64,000 bases of DNA from assembly GCF_032854445.1 (NCBI RefSeq), contig NC_088302.1:6817338-6881337 (forward strand), in the 5' to 3' direction. The notes beneath the pieces are model-generated. The model saw only the letters and a program-made list of their open reading frames with translations. It made no database searches and was not told where the DNA came from. This DNA comes from Liolophura sinensis. Lineage: Eukaryota; Mollusca; Polyplacophora; Chitonida; Chitonidae. The translations under genes and the position numbers were made by a program. This document shows, piece after piece, positions 54,236 to 64,000 of this stretch; the first letter of the stretch is position 1; every line of letters begins with the position of its first letter.

Positions 54236-55635
54236 ACTTCCCCTGAAATTATAACAGTAGCTGCTAAGGAAAGAAAGAATGAAGTTCCACTAGATATTGA
54301 TTTTTTTTTTTGATTGATGTTTTACGCCGTACTCAAGAATATTTCACTTATACGACGGCGGCACTAGATATTGAAGGAGGAAATAATTGTTTTTCTCAAT
54401 AATTTCTCAATAATTGAGGAAATAATTGAAATAATACCTTCTTAGTAATATCTAATAAAAATGAAGGCAAAATGAAAATGAATCCATTTGTATTAAAAAA
54501 ACAATAGCGAGCTATGCAGGAACTTTAAAACAAGTTTAAAAAATGAAATCTGGAAATATTCTGTTAGAATGATCAAAAAAACAACAATATGTAAATTTAC
54601 TAAAAATTCAGAATATAGGAGAGCAACCTGTTACTGTTTCTCCTCATAAAACATTAAACTGCTGTCATGGTATAATTCGTGACAGAGACCAGCACCTTAC
54701 CGAAATGAACGAACAACAAATAACTGAAGAACTAAAACACCAGAGTGTAAGTAAGGTAAGACGCTTCATAATTTAAAAAAAAGACAGGAATCTGATAAAA
54801 ACGAACACTTATACGTTAACATTCAATAAAACATCCCTTCTCTCACCTATATTTATTGGGCCGTATAGTGTAAGGGTGGAGTTACTTATACCTAACCCCA
54901 CCCGGTGTTTCTCCTGCCAGAAGTTTGGCTATGGCAAGAGTCAATGCCGCAATACACTGGTCTGCCTTAGATGTGCGGAAGCAGGTCACGAGGGCTTCGA
55001 CTGCACAAAAGCAGTAAAATGTGTGAATTGTAGTGGAGCCCACGTCTTCAAACAAATGCCCTCTCTTTAAAAAATAAATCATAACAATAAAATGTAAAAA
55101 TAATATATCATATCAGGAAGTGAAGCGTCTGATCTCTGCCACGCATGGCCTTACTACATCTACATATCCAAATGTTGTAAGGAAAACCACTGTTTCTGTG
55201 TGGGTCCAAACAACTTTTACTTGGCCCACTGACAAAGAACAGCCACAGAAACTGGTCATCAAACCCTTTGGTGACACGACCAGCTCATCAGCACAAACCG
55301 ATTTAAACTTTCCTGAAAAACAGAATTCTCCTGCAGTATCCGAACACACACCATGTCCTAAACCCGTAGAATCTTCACAGAAAGCAACGGGTGACAAAAA
55401 AAATCTGAGAAAAATCATAAAAAGGATAAACCTAGTGCCCCCTTCGAGCGTCCCTCTAAGGCCACTATGGATCCAAACTTGTAATAGGTTTGGATAGTTC
55501 GAGGACGTTGATTCTTCAACTTCATATGCAGACCTGATGAATACATCATCTGCACCTGGGAGATCTCCTAGTAGACCCCCCAAAAAGGGTCGTCCTCGGT
55601 CCAGGCATAAATCCCCAATACGTCTTCCTCCATAA
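54236..55635 (+). pseudogene. LINE-A ORF1 (L11)
   Basis: The N-terminal part is diverged and holds the SINE-I relic (54301-54361). The middle has IIRDRDQHLTEMNEQQITEE, then IFIGPYSVRVELLIPNPTRC. The knuckles are CFSCQKFGYGKSQC (His to Tyr), CLRCAEAGHEGFDC (intact) and CVNCSGAHV (cut by a frameshift near 55060). After the knuckles come ISYQEVKRLISATHGLTTST and TTVSVWVQTTFTWPTDKEQP, different in detail from the other copies, then a basic PPKKGRPRSRHKSPIRLPP end with the TAA that overlaps ORF2. This copy is a somewhat separate subfamily in ORF1. Confidence 0.82.
54301..54361 (-). mobile_element. SINE-I, 61-bp 3' end only, with perfect duplication
   Basis: Just the poly-A end (T run on plus) and the last 50 bases (TGATTGATGTTTTACGCCGT, ATTTCACTTATACGACGGCG). 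It is flanked by a perfect 13-bp duplication CACTAGATATTGA (54288-54300 and 54362-54374). A true insertion, extremely 5'-truncated. Confidence 0.93.
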
Positions 55636-55637
55636 TG
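55633..55637 (+). promoter_or_regulatory. ORF1 stop/ORF2 start overlap TAATG (L11)
   Basis: The TAATG after CGTCTTCCTCCA is the second intact copy of the overlap seen in L6, and supports coupled translation of ORF2 as an ancestral property of the family. Confidence 0.8.
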
Positions 55638-58265
55638 TCTTCCTTACACAAAATTAGACAATGAAATTGTAGAGGTTTTAAAATAAATTTTCTTGAGATA
55701 ACATAGCTAGTTCAATCCTTAAATCCAGTAGCCCTGTGTCGTCAGGAAACTCACCTGAAGACATCAAAGATAAAATCAGTCTTAAAAATTATTCATGACA
55801 TAGTATTTATTCAAATGAAGAAGAGCGAGCTGTAGGCGGTTCTTTTATCTTCATCAATAACAATGTTATTCACAGCAATGTTCCTCTACATACAGAGCGT
55901 CAGGCTGTGGGCGTCCGTGTTTCATTGTCTGAAACAATCACATTGTGTTCGGTATATATTCCTCCGAATATTTCATCAGCTCTCCAGTTACACAATTTAA
56001 ACGACCAATAACCTAAACCGTTTATATCAATGGGAGATTTTAATTCCCATAACCCTCTATGGGGCAGTAATAAGATTAAGATTTAGGGCAAGATACATAG
56101 TAGAAGACTTATTGAAGGACGAACTGTGCTATGTCAATGATGGTTCTAATACCTATTTACATCTGGGTAATGGCAGTTATTCTGCTCTCGATCTAAATAT
56201 CACAGATCCATCACTTCTCCTTGATTATTCTTGAAATGTGCATGACGATCTTTGTGGTCGTGACCATTTTCCCATAATCCTAGAGCATATCACTTCTCTT
56301 TGTTCAGAACGTGTAGCTAGGTGGAAATTCGATAAAGCAGATTGGATCGCATTTGAGATGTTTTGTGAGGCTGGTATCACTCCAGAGACTCTCAATGCAG
56401 CAGATGATCCTATATTAAAATTTAACGAGCTTGTTTTACCAGCTGCCGACAGAACCATCTTTAAAACCTCGACAAATCCAAAAATCCAAACGTAAACCCT
56501 GGTATGATCAGGACTGTCGATAAGCCATTAACGACCGCAAAAAGGCGCAATTTAAAATATATGTCGTAATGATAATAACTTAAACCAGGTTCGTATTTTT
56601 AGAGCCAAGGCTCGCCGATTACTCCGATTAAGAGATGATCTTGTTGGCGGAACTTTGTTTCGGACATTACGTCAAAAACACCCATGCGTAAGGTCTGGAA
56701 CATAGTTTAGATACTTAAGGGCAAAAATACTAAAGCAAAAGTCCAGCATTTAAAAGATGGAGATAATATATTAACCTCTTCATCTGATATAGCCAATAAA
56801 TTAGCTGATACAATTTCCAAAAAAATCTTCTTCTGAGAATTATACTTTAGAATTTCAACATATTAAAAACCAGAAGGAGAGAATTAAATTGCCCTTTTCT
56901 TCTAAGAATTTAGAAGATTACAATCGTCCTTTGAATATCGAGGAACTTAAAATTGCATAAAGAAAGGCCCACAATACTGCTTGTGGTCCTGATAACGTAA
57001 ATTATACATTTCTCAACCAGTTACCACCTGAGCCACTGGAGACTGTCTTGGACTTGCTTAATGATATTTGGATAACTGGTAATTCCCCCATCATCGTGGA
57101 GGGAGGCGTGGTGCTTTTAGAAACTCACCAGTAGACGGTTTATACGTGGAGGCAAATGGGCCTTTTTGATATCACCGACGTATAAAACTGAGCCTTCAAT
57201 ATGCTACTAATCTTAAAGCTTATCCAACAAACCCTCCCTACGATTGTGTTTTTAATCCATCATATGTAGATAAATTTAATAAATGTCCTGACAAGATCCC
57301 TCCATTTGGTTTTCGTATACGGGACCATATTGTGGGTGCTAACATCAAGCTAGAGGATATAGCTTCGGTGTCTTTTCCGGAGTCTCCTCTCTGGCTTCTT
57401 CCATACCCTAAACTAATATTTGATCTCCGTAAAAATATTAAATAAAGTACAAAACCTCTGATAATTCAGCACAGTTTTGCTGAAATCAAGGCTGATTGTA
57501 TCGATTATAAATTTATATATACCGACGGGTCAAAGAATGGGGATAGGATTGCGGCTGCGGCTGCGGCTGTCTTTGATTAGCGGGTCACTTCTCTTCGTGT
57601 GCCACCTTTATCTTCTATCTTTTCTTCAGAGGCCAGAGCTATACTCCTGGCCTTATCATATCTTCAGAGGGCCCAGAGGGCAGCGATATGCAGCGACTCT
57701 CTGTCTGGCCTTTTGGCAATTCAGAATAATAAATTTAAAAATCCATTGATACTTGAAAATCATAGCCAAACATAGAAAACTAATTAAAAGAGGTAAAGAT
57801 ATTATATTGTGTTGAACACCAAGTCACACTGGTATACATGGAAACACAGTCGTGGACAGGGAAGCAAAAGCTGCCCTGTATTTCTGGTTAAAATCCCGTA
57901 TACGGATAAAGTCTAATATTCTTAAATATATTCGTCGCCTTTGGCAGGGTGAATGTGTCTTGCAGATCCATAATAAACTGCATGCTATTCATTCTGTCAT
58001 TGGATACAATGCCTATACTTGTCAAATGTCTCGTAGAGACCAAGTACTTTTAACGAGGTGTGGTATAGGGCATTCTCATCTGACACACAATTTCATCTTA
58101 GTTGGGAGCAGTGCTCCCGAGTGTGTTGGATGTGATGCACAATATGCCGTCAAACATATCTTGGTTGACTGTGTAGACTTTGGCCATGTTAGGCAAAGGT
58201 TCTACACAATGAACTCTATATATGATTTATTTGACAGCATCGCCATTGGCCATTGGCCTATATCA
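55635..58265 (+). pseudogene. LINE-A ORF2, RT core deleted (L11)
   Basis: Starts at the overlapping ATG; frameshifted pieces follow. Endonuclease: CRGFK-like, ETHLKTS, IFINNNVIHSNVPLHTERQA, MGDFNSHNPLWGSN near 56030 (catalytic block kept), CGRDHFPIILEHI (SDH changed to RDH), FEMFCEAGITPETLNAADDP. RT starts with NHLPP-like (NQLPPEPLETVLDLLNDIW) and is cut at about 57112, jumping to AFRNSPVDG. Then YDCVFNPSYVDKFNKCPDKI, PFGFRIRDHIVGANIKLEDI and FAEIKADCIDYKFIYTDGSK (RNase H first Asp kept). Then SSEARAILLALSY-like, VDREAKAALYF, and the intact finger ECVGCDAQYAVKHILVDC. Confidence 0.85.
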
Positions 58266-58599
58266 TAGAATATAAATTTTTATTGTCTGAAATATTTATA
58301 GATAAAAAGTTATATACATATAGCTTTCCAGATATACTATTTTTTAAATATGCTGGTTTTCGAGTTTTAACTGTTTTGGTTTTTTTCTTATAAGATTTTA
58401 AACGTGTCTGTACATTTTGTTTGATTTTTGATGTTCTCACTATTATTTCGAAAACCTACCATCTCATGCTTTCACCATGTTCTCGCCGCGATATGGCTGA
58501 AATATTGCCGATGTGTATTGCCATAATCATTTATTCATTCATTATATTTCCATAAGGGTATTTAAATACTTAACTACAGCATCGCCAGAAATACTGTCA

Positions 58600-61460
58600 A
58601 TCAAATCATATATACAGTTGACCGCATTGAACATTGCATCCAACACACTCGGGAGCACAGCTCTCATCGAGAATATAATTGTCTGTTAAACCAGAATGAC
58701 CGGTATGACAACTACTTGATCTCTTCGAGACATACCATAACTATAAGCATTACAGCCAATCACAGGGTACATTTAATGCAGTTTATTATGGACCTGAAGG
58801 TCCCCTTCTTCCTGTCAAAGGCGACGAATATATTTAAAAATATTTGAACGAAAGTCAGGCTATGGGAGTATATTTTGAGATATCGGTTTATTAATAGCAG
58901 CCTTTGCCTCCCTGCCTACGACTGTATTTCCCTGGACACCAAATATATTATTCTGTATTGCTAAAAGGCAGGCGAGCGAGTCGCTGCATATCACTGCCTT
59001 CCGGGCACGCCCAGAAGAAACGTATGACAAGGCCAGGGGTATAGCCCTGGCCTCGGCAGAAAACATCCAGGAAGGGGATGGAAGACGAAGAGACCCGCTG
59101 TTCTAAGACAGCAACGGAACCCTGTCCCCATCCTTTGACCCGTCAGTGAATATAAATTTCTAGTCCAGATATTCAGATATTGCTGAATGATGAGAGGATT
59201 TGTATCTGTTTTCTTGGAAAAAGACACTGCAGCCATCTCCTCTTGCTTGATGTTAGCTTCCGTAATATGGTAGCGTATACGAAGACCCCACGATAGGATC
59301 TTGTTAGGACATTTTGTATATGTCTACATATTATGAATTAAAAACACAGTCATAGGCAGGATTTGTGGTTTATGAGCCTTAAGGTTTGTTGAAGGTTAAT
59401 ACGTGAGTTACATGAAGAAGGCTCACTTGCCTCTACTTGGCGAGATTCTAAAAGCACCAAGGCTGAGCCTCAAGCTTTGGTGATGGTTTTTTTTGGTACG
59501 ATTTCCTAGCGGAACTTTCGGTGTTAGACACGACCTTAACAATATCGACACCCTTTGTGCATTTAGCTTTAAACAATTTAATACAAGGTATAAACGATAG
59601 TTTATTATCAAATATTATACCCAAAATTGACTTTGTCCATCAATTATAATCTCTTTACCATAAAATGTAAGCTCAGGGTCAAGATGAAGTTTAACTGTAT
59701 TACAGAAATGCATCCGGACGGTTTTAGACGATGAAAATCTAAAGTCGTTCCCAGCTGCCCATTTCTCGATTTTATTTAGACAAAGCTGCATCTGACGTTC
59801 AGTATTATTCAAATTCCTAGCTCAGTAGCATTTAAGGAAATCATTAACATATAAAGAACCCTCTGTGCCTGATGTTAAGGTTTTTACTAAGCTAGATATT
59901 TTCATGCTAAACATGCTAAGTTGGTGATAGAATGCTGCTCTGTGGTTCACTCATTTCCTTTCTCATAAGTGTCGGAAAGAGTGGACCCCAACCGAACCTT
60001 TCTCTGAAGATCAGAAACAAATTCAGATATAAATACCCGGTAATCGACCTATCCCGTAAAAGTTTCAAAACTAAAAAGTACATTGGCCTTGACTAAAGCC
60101 ACATTGTATAACACAGAGATATTAAATTGTTTCTAAAACCCAAAGAAATCTATCATTTATCATCCGTTCCATAGTTTTACAGACACAGCTGGTAAGAGCT
60201 AAGGGACGGTAATTATTTGGATCTGTATGATGATCCTTACCCGGTTTAGGGACCGGGATAATACACGCCTCCCTCTATGAGGGTGGAATCTTACCAGTTA
60301 TCCAAATATTGTTAAGCTAGTCCAAAAAAGTCTCCAGTGGCTCACATGGTAAATGATTCAGAAGCTTATAATATATATTATCTGGGCCACACGCAGTATC
60401 GTGTGACTTTTTAAAAAAAGTTTTAAGCTCTTCTATCGAAAAAGGACAGTAATAGTCTTCTAAATTCTTAGAAAGGAAAGGCAATTTAATTTTCTTCTTC
60501 TGGTTTTTAATGAGTTGGATTTCAGGAGAATTATTCTCAGATGATGATTTCTGAGATATTATTTCGGCTAGTTTATTGGTTTTATCAGACGGAATAAGGT
60601 ATGTTCGTTTCTTAAATGCTGAATTTTGGTTTTATTGTTTTTGCCCTTAAGCTTCTGAACCATGTTTCAGACCTTACGCATGGGTGTTAGTTCCGCAAAC
60701 AAGATTGTCTCTTGAGTAATCGACGAGCCTTGGCTCGAAAAATACGAACCTGGTTTAAGTTATTATCATTCGGACATATATTAAAACTTCACTCAGCCTT
60801 TTTGAGGTCCTTAATGGCTTTGAGACAATCCTGATCATACCACGGTTTACGTTTGGATTTTAGATTTGTCGAGGTCTTAGTTCGAGGATAGTTCTATCGG
60901 CAGCTCATAAAACAAGTTCATTAAATTTTAATATATTGAGTCTCTGGAGTGATATCAGCCTCGCAGAACATCTCAAATGCGATTCAGTCTGCTTTATTTG
61001 TGATAGTGAGATCAGTAGCAGAATAAGAGCCATTACCCGGGTGTAAATAGGTATTAGAACCATCATCGAAATAACACAGCTCCTCTTTAGACAAGAAGTC
61101 TTCCACTATCTTGCCATTACTATTTATGTTATTACTGCCCCATAGGGGTAATGGGAACTAAAGTCTTCATAAAATTAAAATTATCATAAAAGGTGTAGGT
61201 AATTGTTCTCTTAAGCTATGTAACTGAGAAGCTGACAAAGTGTTCTGAGGAATACACACCGAACATAATGTTATTGTTTCAGACAATGAAACACGGACGG
61301 CCACAGTCTGGAGTTCTGTACCCAGACCAACGGTGCTGTGAATAATACTATTTATAAACATAGAAGAGCCGCCTGCAGCTCGCTCGTCTTCAATAGAACA
61401 TGTGCTATGAAGTGAATAATTTTCACGGAGATTACGGGTCGCAACGCACAACAAACAGGT
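58600..61460 (-). pseudogene. LINE-A ORF2 (L12)
   Basis: From the 5' side on the minus strand: endonuclease (CSIEDERAAGGSSMFINSII, VSLSETITLCSVCIPQNTLS, PLWGSNNINSNGKIVEDFLS-like, YLHPGNGSYSATDLTI-like), the linker PWYDQDCLKAIKDLKKAE-like, RT with KPGKDHH-TD, MNNTERQMQLCLNKIEKWAA and FRFSSSKTVRMHFCNTVKLH, then LSLGAFRISPS. RNase H has SKD-like, MFSAEARAIPLALSYVSSGR and AVICSDSLACLLAIQNN, then VQGNTVVGREAKAAINKPIS (Asp to Gly). The finger is damaged. The catalytic box has YVNDFL-like in place of YVDDFL. Many shifts. Confidence 0.82.
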
Positions 61461-61500
61461 GAGTTATTTTATCTTGACATCCACATCTGATGTTGAAGGA

Positions 61501-62250
61501 TCAACAATCCAAACTTATTAAAAGTTCGGATAGGATCCCTAGTGGCCTTAGAGGGGCACGCTGTAGAGCCACAACATTTTTTTTTTTGAGAAAAGGGGGA
61601 CAGTCCTTACAGGAAGTCATGTGATCCCCACCGCAATTGCAACACTTAACTGCGTTGCTGCACTCGAGATCATCATGACCTTCACTGCCGCACGGAAACA
61701 AAATAGTTTATTTCTACATTGACCATTGCCGTGACCAAACTTTTGGCAATTGAAACAGTATGTTGAATTTGGAATATATAAGTCTACATTGACCCTATCC
61801 GAGTCAATGTAGGAATGGGACGAAAGAGAGGCACAATTAAAGGTATGTGTTTAATTTTATGTTACCAGCCTTTTGCATGGTTCACTCCGGGAACACCCTG
61901 TGAATTTAGTTATTCACATATTTCTTCTGCCGACAAGTCTGTTATATCCTGCTCCCTGTCACCTAATCAGGGAATTGTTTGGGATGTATATACAGGTATA
62001 TCAATAATTTCTTTCAATGAAGGTAAATTTTTAACGTTTTTTAAAGCCCTCAAGAGCCCTTTCAAAACGAAAGGATGAATTTTAGAGGCCGGCCCGTGTT
62101 CACTTTTCGTTGAGAGTACAACAAAAGCTGGCCAGTTCTCCGTTCTATTGTCAAGTGCGTCCGATAAAACCTCCACCTTCCTCTTCTTATCAACACTCGA
62201 CGAAGCCGGCTGAGAGGAAGCCCTTATAGAAACATTAATATTAGAAACAT
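61501..62250 (-). pseudogene. LINE-A ORF1 (L12)
   Basis: The minus strand has the N-terminus SSSVDKKRKVEVLSDALDNR, TENWPAFVVLSTKSEHGPAS and KIHPFVLKGLLRALKNVK. The RRM-like YIDSDRVNVDLYIPNSTYCF precedes the knuckles: CFNCQKFGHGNGQC-like, then PCGSEGHDDLECS (first Cys lost) and CCNCGGDHMTSCKDC (intact). The Ser/Thr-rich linker is deleted, so the knuckles join directly to LQRAPLRPLGIL. Confidence 0.8.
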
Positions 62251-62385
62251 TTTCGAACTATTTAACGAAGACATGGTTTATATGTAGTAAAAATTCACCC
62301 CATGTGTTCCCCATCCACCACCGAGCGCCAAGGGCGATGTTTGAACCTAGGTATACCTAGCAGGAAAGACGAAGGAAGTATACAT

Positions 62386-64000
62386 GAGGAGAAAAAGCAT
62401 CACATAGGATTTTCTCCCTATGAGACAATGCAACGTGATTGACATAATATTTTGAGATCAAGGTATGTCCCAGAATCTTCTTTGAGAAAACTGAAAGAAG
62501 AAAAGTTAAGTTGCATTTTCTAGTAAAAGCACAAGCAGTTCTATCGACTGCTGTTTTGGGAGCTGTTTTCGTGTTTACAAGTGTTCGGCAAAATGTTTTC
62601 CACGCGTACATTTCACATACGCACCGGGGATCCTCCATACATCTGTACATGAGTCTGCAGCGTAATCAGTTATCAAGCTTTCACACAAATGACTAGTTTT
62701 AGGATTTAACCTTGACAAGACAAGAAACGTGACGCTCCATAACAAGCAGTTTTAAGTTTATATCAAGGTGACTGTGTTATGGGTTTGTCAAAAACTTCCG
62801 TGTACACACTCTACCCGTTCCTCACCCATTTACACATACATTACTGATGGTTTATTTCATCAATGAAATACCATTTCTGTGATTTAACATATGAAGATTA
62901 AGAGTAAGTACTTTTCTAAAGATAAGAAATAAATTTCTAGTACGGAGGTCATAAGTATGGTCATAATGTGATAGTGACATCGTCATGCATAGGGCTAATT
63001 GAAATGGCGTATGTATTATTTTTCAGACTGCACTGGGACAGCAATATATGCAAAAGCCACAGGACAACCATCAAATTTTAGTAAAAACCTAACCTTTCAA
63101 GTAGCAGGTCTTGTTGGATAAAGCATTTGTTCAGTGCAATCGCCCTTGCGACGTACATTGAACACAAACTTTTCTTAAGTGAAATTAGTGTTCTTGTGCC
63201 AACGACAGATCTCACAAAATCAAAGCTGATTTCGGTTTAAAATGCAAGTCTATGTCGTACAGGCTAAATCATTGAAAGAACCACAAAATTCACAATAGAT
63301 TTGGAAATAAAATGTCGGTTTCGGTTAAAGTTATTTTTATAGGTTTTTGCCGGACGATTTAGTCAGAGGGAAACTGGGGTACACCATCGCTAGATGCATC
63401 AGGTTAGATGCTTAGGTCCCTGAGAAATATCGCCTAGTTAGTCCGGTAGAATGTGAAATTTCACGCCATAACCCGCGTCATGTATTTTGCTATCCAGTAC
63501 TTTATTGGTAAAAGATATTACGTTTTATTCTTTTCAGATGGACGAAATAACAATTTTGTCCATTAGCTACAGTACACTACCTAAGCACGTTCCAAAACTA
63601 GGAGACAGAGTGGCGCGACGTAACTTTTGTAACAAAGGCGTACAGATAAACAAAAGAAAAGTATCTAGACGCTCTCAACTTTATGATGTTCCCCGGAGTA
63701 AAATGAGAAAAGTGGTCGGCTGAGCATCAGCGATTTGTAATGATCAATAATACCAAGTTGAGAACAACAGGGAAGAAAACACGAAAAACAACCGGAAAAA
63801 ACCGAGATTGTTTGGATTCATAATTAACGATAAGTACGAAAAAGCACTGTTGGAGGGACAAGAAAGCTGAACATGAAAGAAATCACTAAACAGAAGACGT
63901 ACTACAAGAGAGTTTATTATTGTTTTCCCCCAGCGGGGTGTCTAACAAAGGACAAATTTCCGTGTTCGAGGCAGTCATCCTAAATGTCAGAGTCACCCCT
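62386..64000. other. Unassigned region at the right edge
   Basis: No transposon recognised. AT-rich DNA, with one short candidate exon at 63538-63723, listed separately. Confidence 0.4.
63538..63723 (+). CDS. Possible exon: short basic ORF after a splice-acceptor-like site
   Basis: TTTTATTCTTTTCAG ends at 63537 and looks like a splice acceptor. The next codon is ATG, opening a 61-codon frame (MDEITILSISYSTLPKHVPK, then RVARRNFCNKGVQINKRKVS and SQLYDVPRSKMRKVVG) ending TGA. The second half is strongly basic. The family is unknown and it could be chance. Confidence 0.28.
   Translation: MDEITILSISYSTLPKHVPKLGDRVARRNFCNKGVQINKRKVSRRSQLYDVPRSKMRKVVG

Larger units (their letters stand above)
53664..58540 (+). 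mobile_element. LINE-A copy L11, near end-to-end, nested in L12
   Basis: Forward copy starting exactly CCCCCATGGGGTTTCCGG and ending CCATAATCATTTATTCATTC. The flanking 14-mers ACTATATTTTGATA (53650-53663) and ATTATATTTCCATA (58541-58554) agree at 11 of 14 positions, consistent with an aged target duplication. It keeps the leader, ORF1 with knuckles, the TAATG junction, an endonuclease, RNase H remnants and the finger. The RT palm is deleted and a tiny SINE sits in ORF1. Confidence 0.92.
58541..62385 (-). mobile_element. LINE-A copy L12, main part
   Basis: Minus-strand copy running from the ORF2 end (58541) through ORF2 and ORF1 to part of the leader (TTCACCCCATGTGTTCCCCA near 62297), where it is 5'-truncated. 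Its 3' UTR lies at 53432-53663, across L11. Confidence 0.88.

Noticed and set aside
1-62385. Repeated LINE blocks as segmental duplications of the region
   Set aside because: Copies have individual truncations, opposite orientations and, in three cases, their own 13-14 bp target duplications, which fits independent retrotransposition.
1-64000. An intact, autonomous element or an antiviral/toxin-type system
   Set aside because: Every transposon ORF examined has stops, frameshifts or missing catalytic segments, and no bacterial-type gene cluster, CRISPR array or toxin-like gene was seen.

Overview
This window looks like repeat-rich, non-coding DNA from an animal genome, most likely a lophotrochozoan and probably a bivalve mollusc. 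I infer this from the repeats: a tRNA-derived SINE whose 3' end reads ACGGCGTAAAACACCAATCA, a second SINE ending in CGTTAAACCCCAAGC plus an (ACTC)-type tail, and a LINE ending in GATGTGGCGTTAAGCCATAA plus (ATTC)n. These are the kinds of short repeats I associate with molluscan DNA. No host gene can be called with confidence, and there is no rRNA, tRNA, operon or CRISPR array. By my estimate about three quarters of the 64 kb is transposable-element sequence.

The main component is one non-LTR retrotransposon family, here called LINE-A, in at least eleven copies (L1-L9, L11, L12), all defective. Its plan can be reconstructed by comparing copies. It starts with a 5' leader beginning CCCCCnnGGGG. 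ORF1 is a nucleic-acid-binding protein with three CCHC knuckles. ORF2 carries an APE endonuclease, a reverse transcriptase with YVDDF, an RNase H and a C-terminal CX2CX7HX4C finger. A roughly 250 bp 3' UTR ends in (ATTC)n. ORF1 and ORF2 meet at an overlapping TAATG. The RNase H places it in the I-group broadly; the exact clade is not determined.

Layout: 1-4129 L1 (+); 5405-6545 an old L2 (+) split by a SINE; 7745-10360 remains of a DNA transposon (YqaJ-type nuclease and DDE transposase, convergent); 11283-14022 L3 (+) with an inverted piece of its own ORF2 inside the leader. At 14497-24624 there is a three-level nest: LINE L4 (-) is split by a short-LTR Ty3/gypsy element (-, 14620-23653), which is itself split in its integrase by LINE L5 (+, 15532-20040). 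26251-29550 is L6 (+). 31516-38945 is L7 (+), split by L8 (-, 34129-37141) with a perfect 14-bp target duplication. 40728-49756 is L9 (-), split by a second, different Ty3/gypsy element (-, 44649-49639). That element has integrase upstream of RNase H, as in Gmr1-type elements, has lost its reverse transcriptase core, and carries a nested SINE. 53432-62385 is L12 (-), split in its 3' UTR by the nearly end-to-end L11 (+, 53664-58540).

The elements relate to each other mainly as hosts and invaders. The target duplications (GGGAGG, ATAT, and 13-14 bp for LINE-A) give a relative insertion order. LINE-A would supply the reverse-transcription machinery for itself, and possibly for the SINE with the related tail. 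Regions between elements (for example 6546-7744, 29551-31515, 49757-52286, 62386-64000) show little beyond short unassigned ORFs, of which three are listed as weak host-exon candidates.
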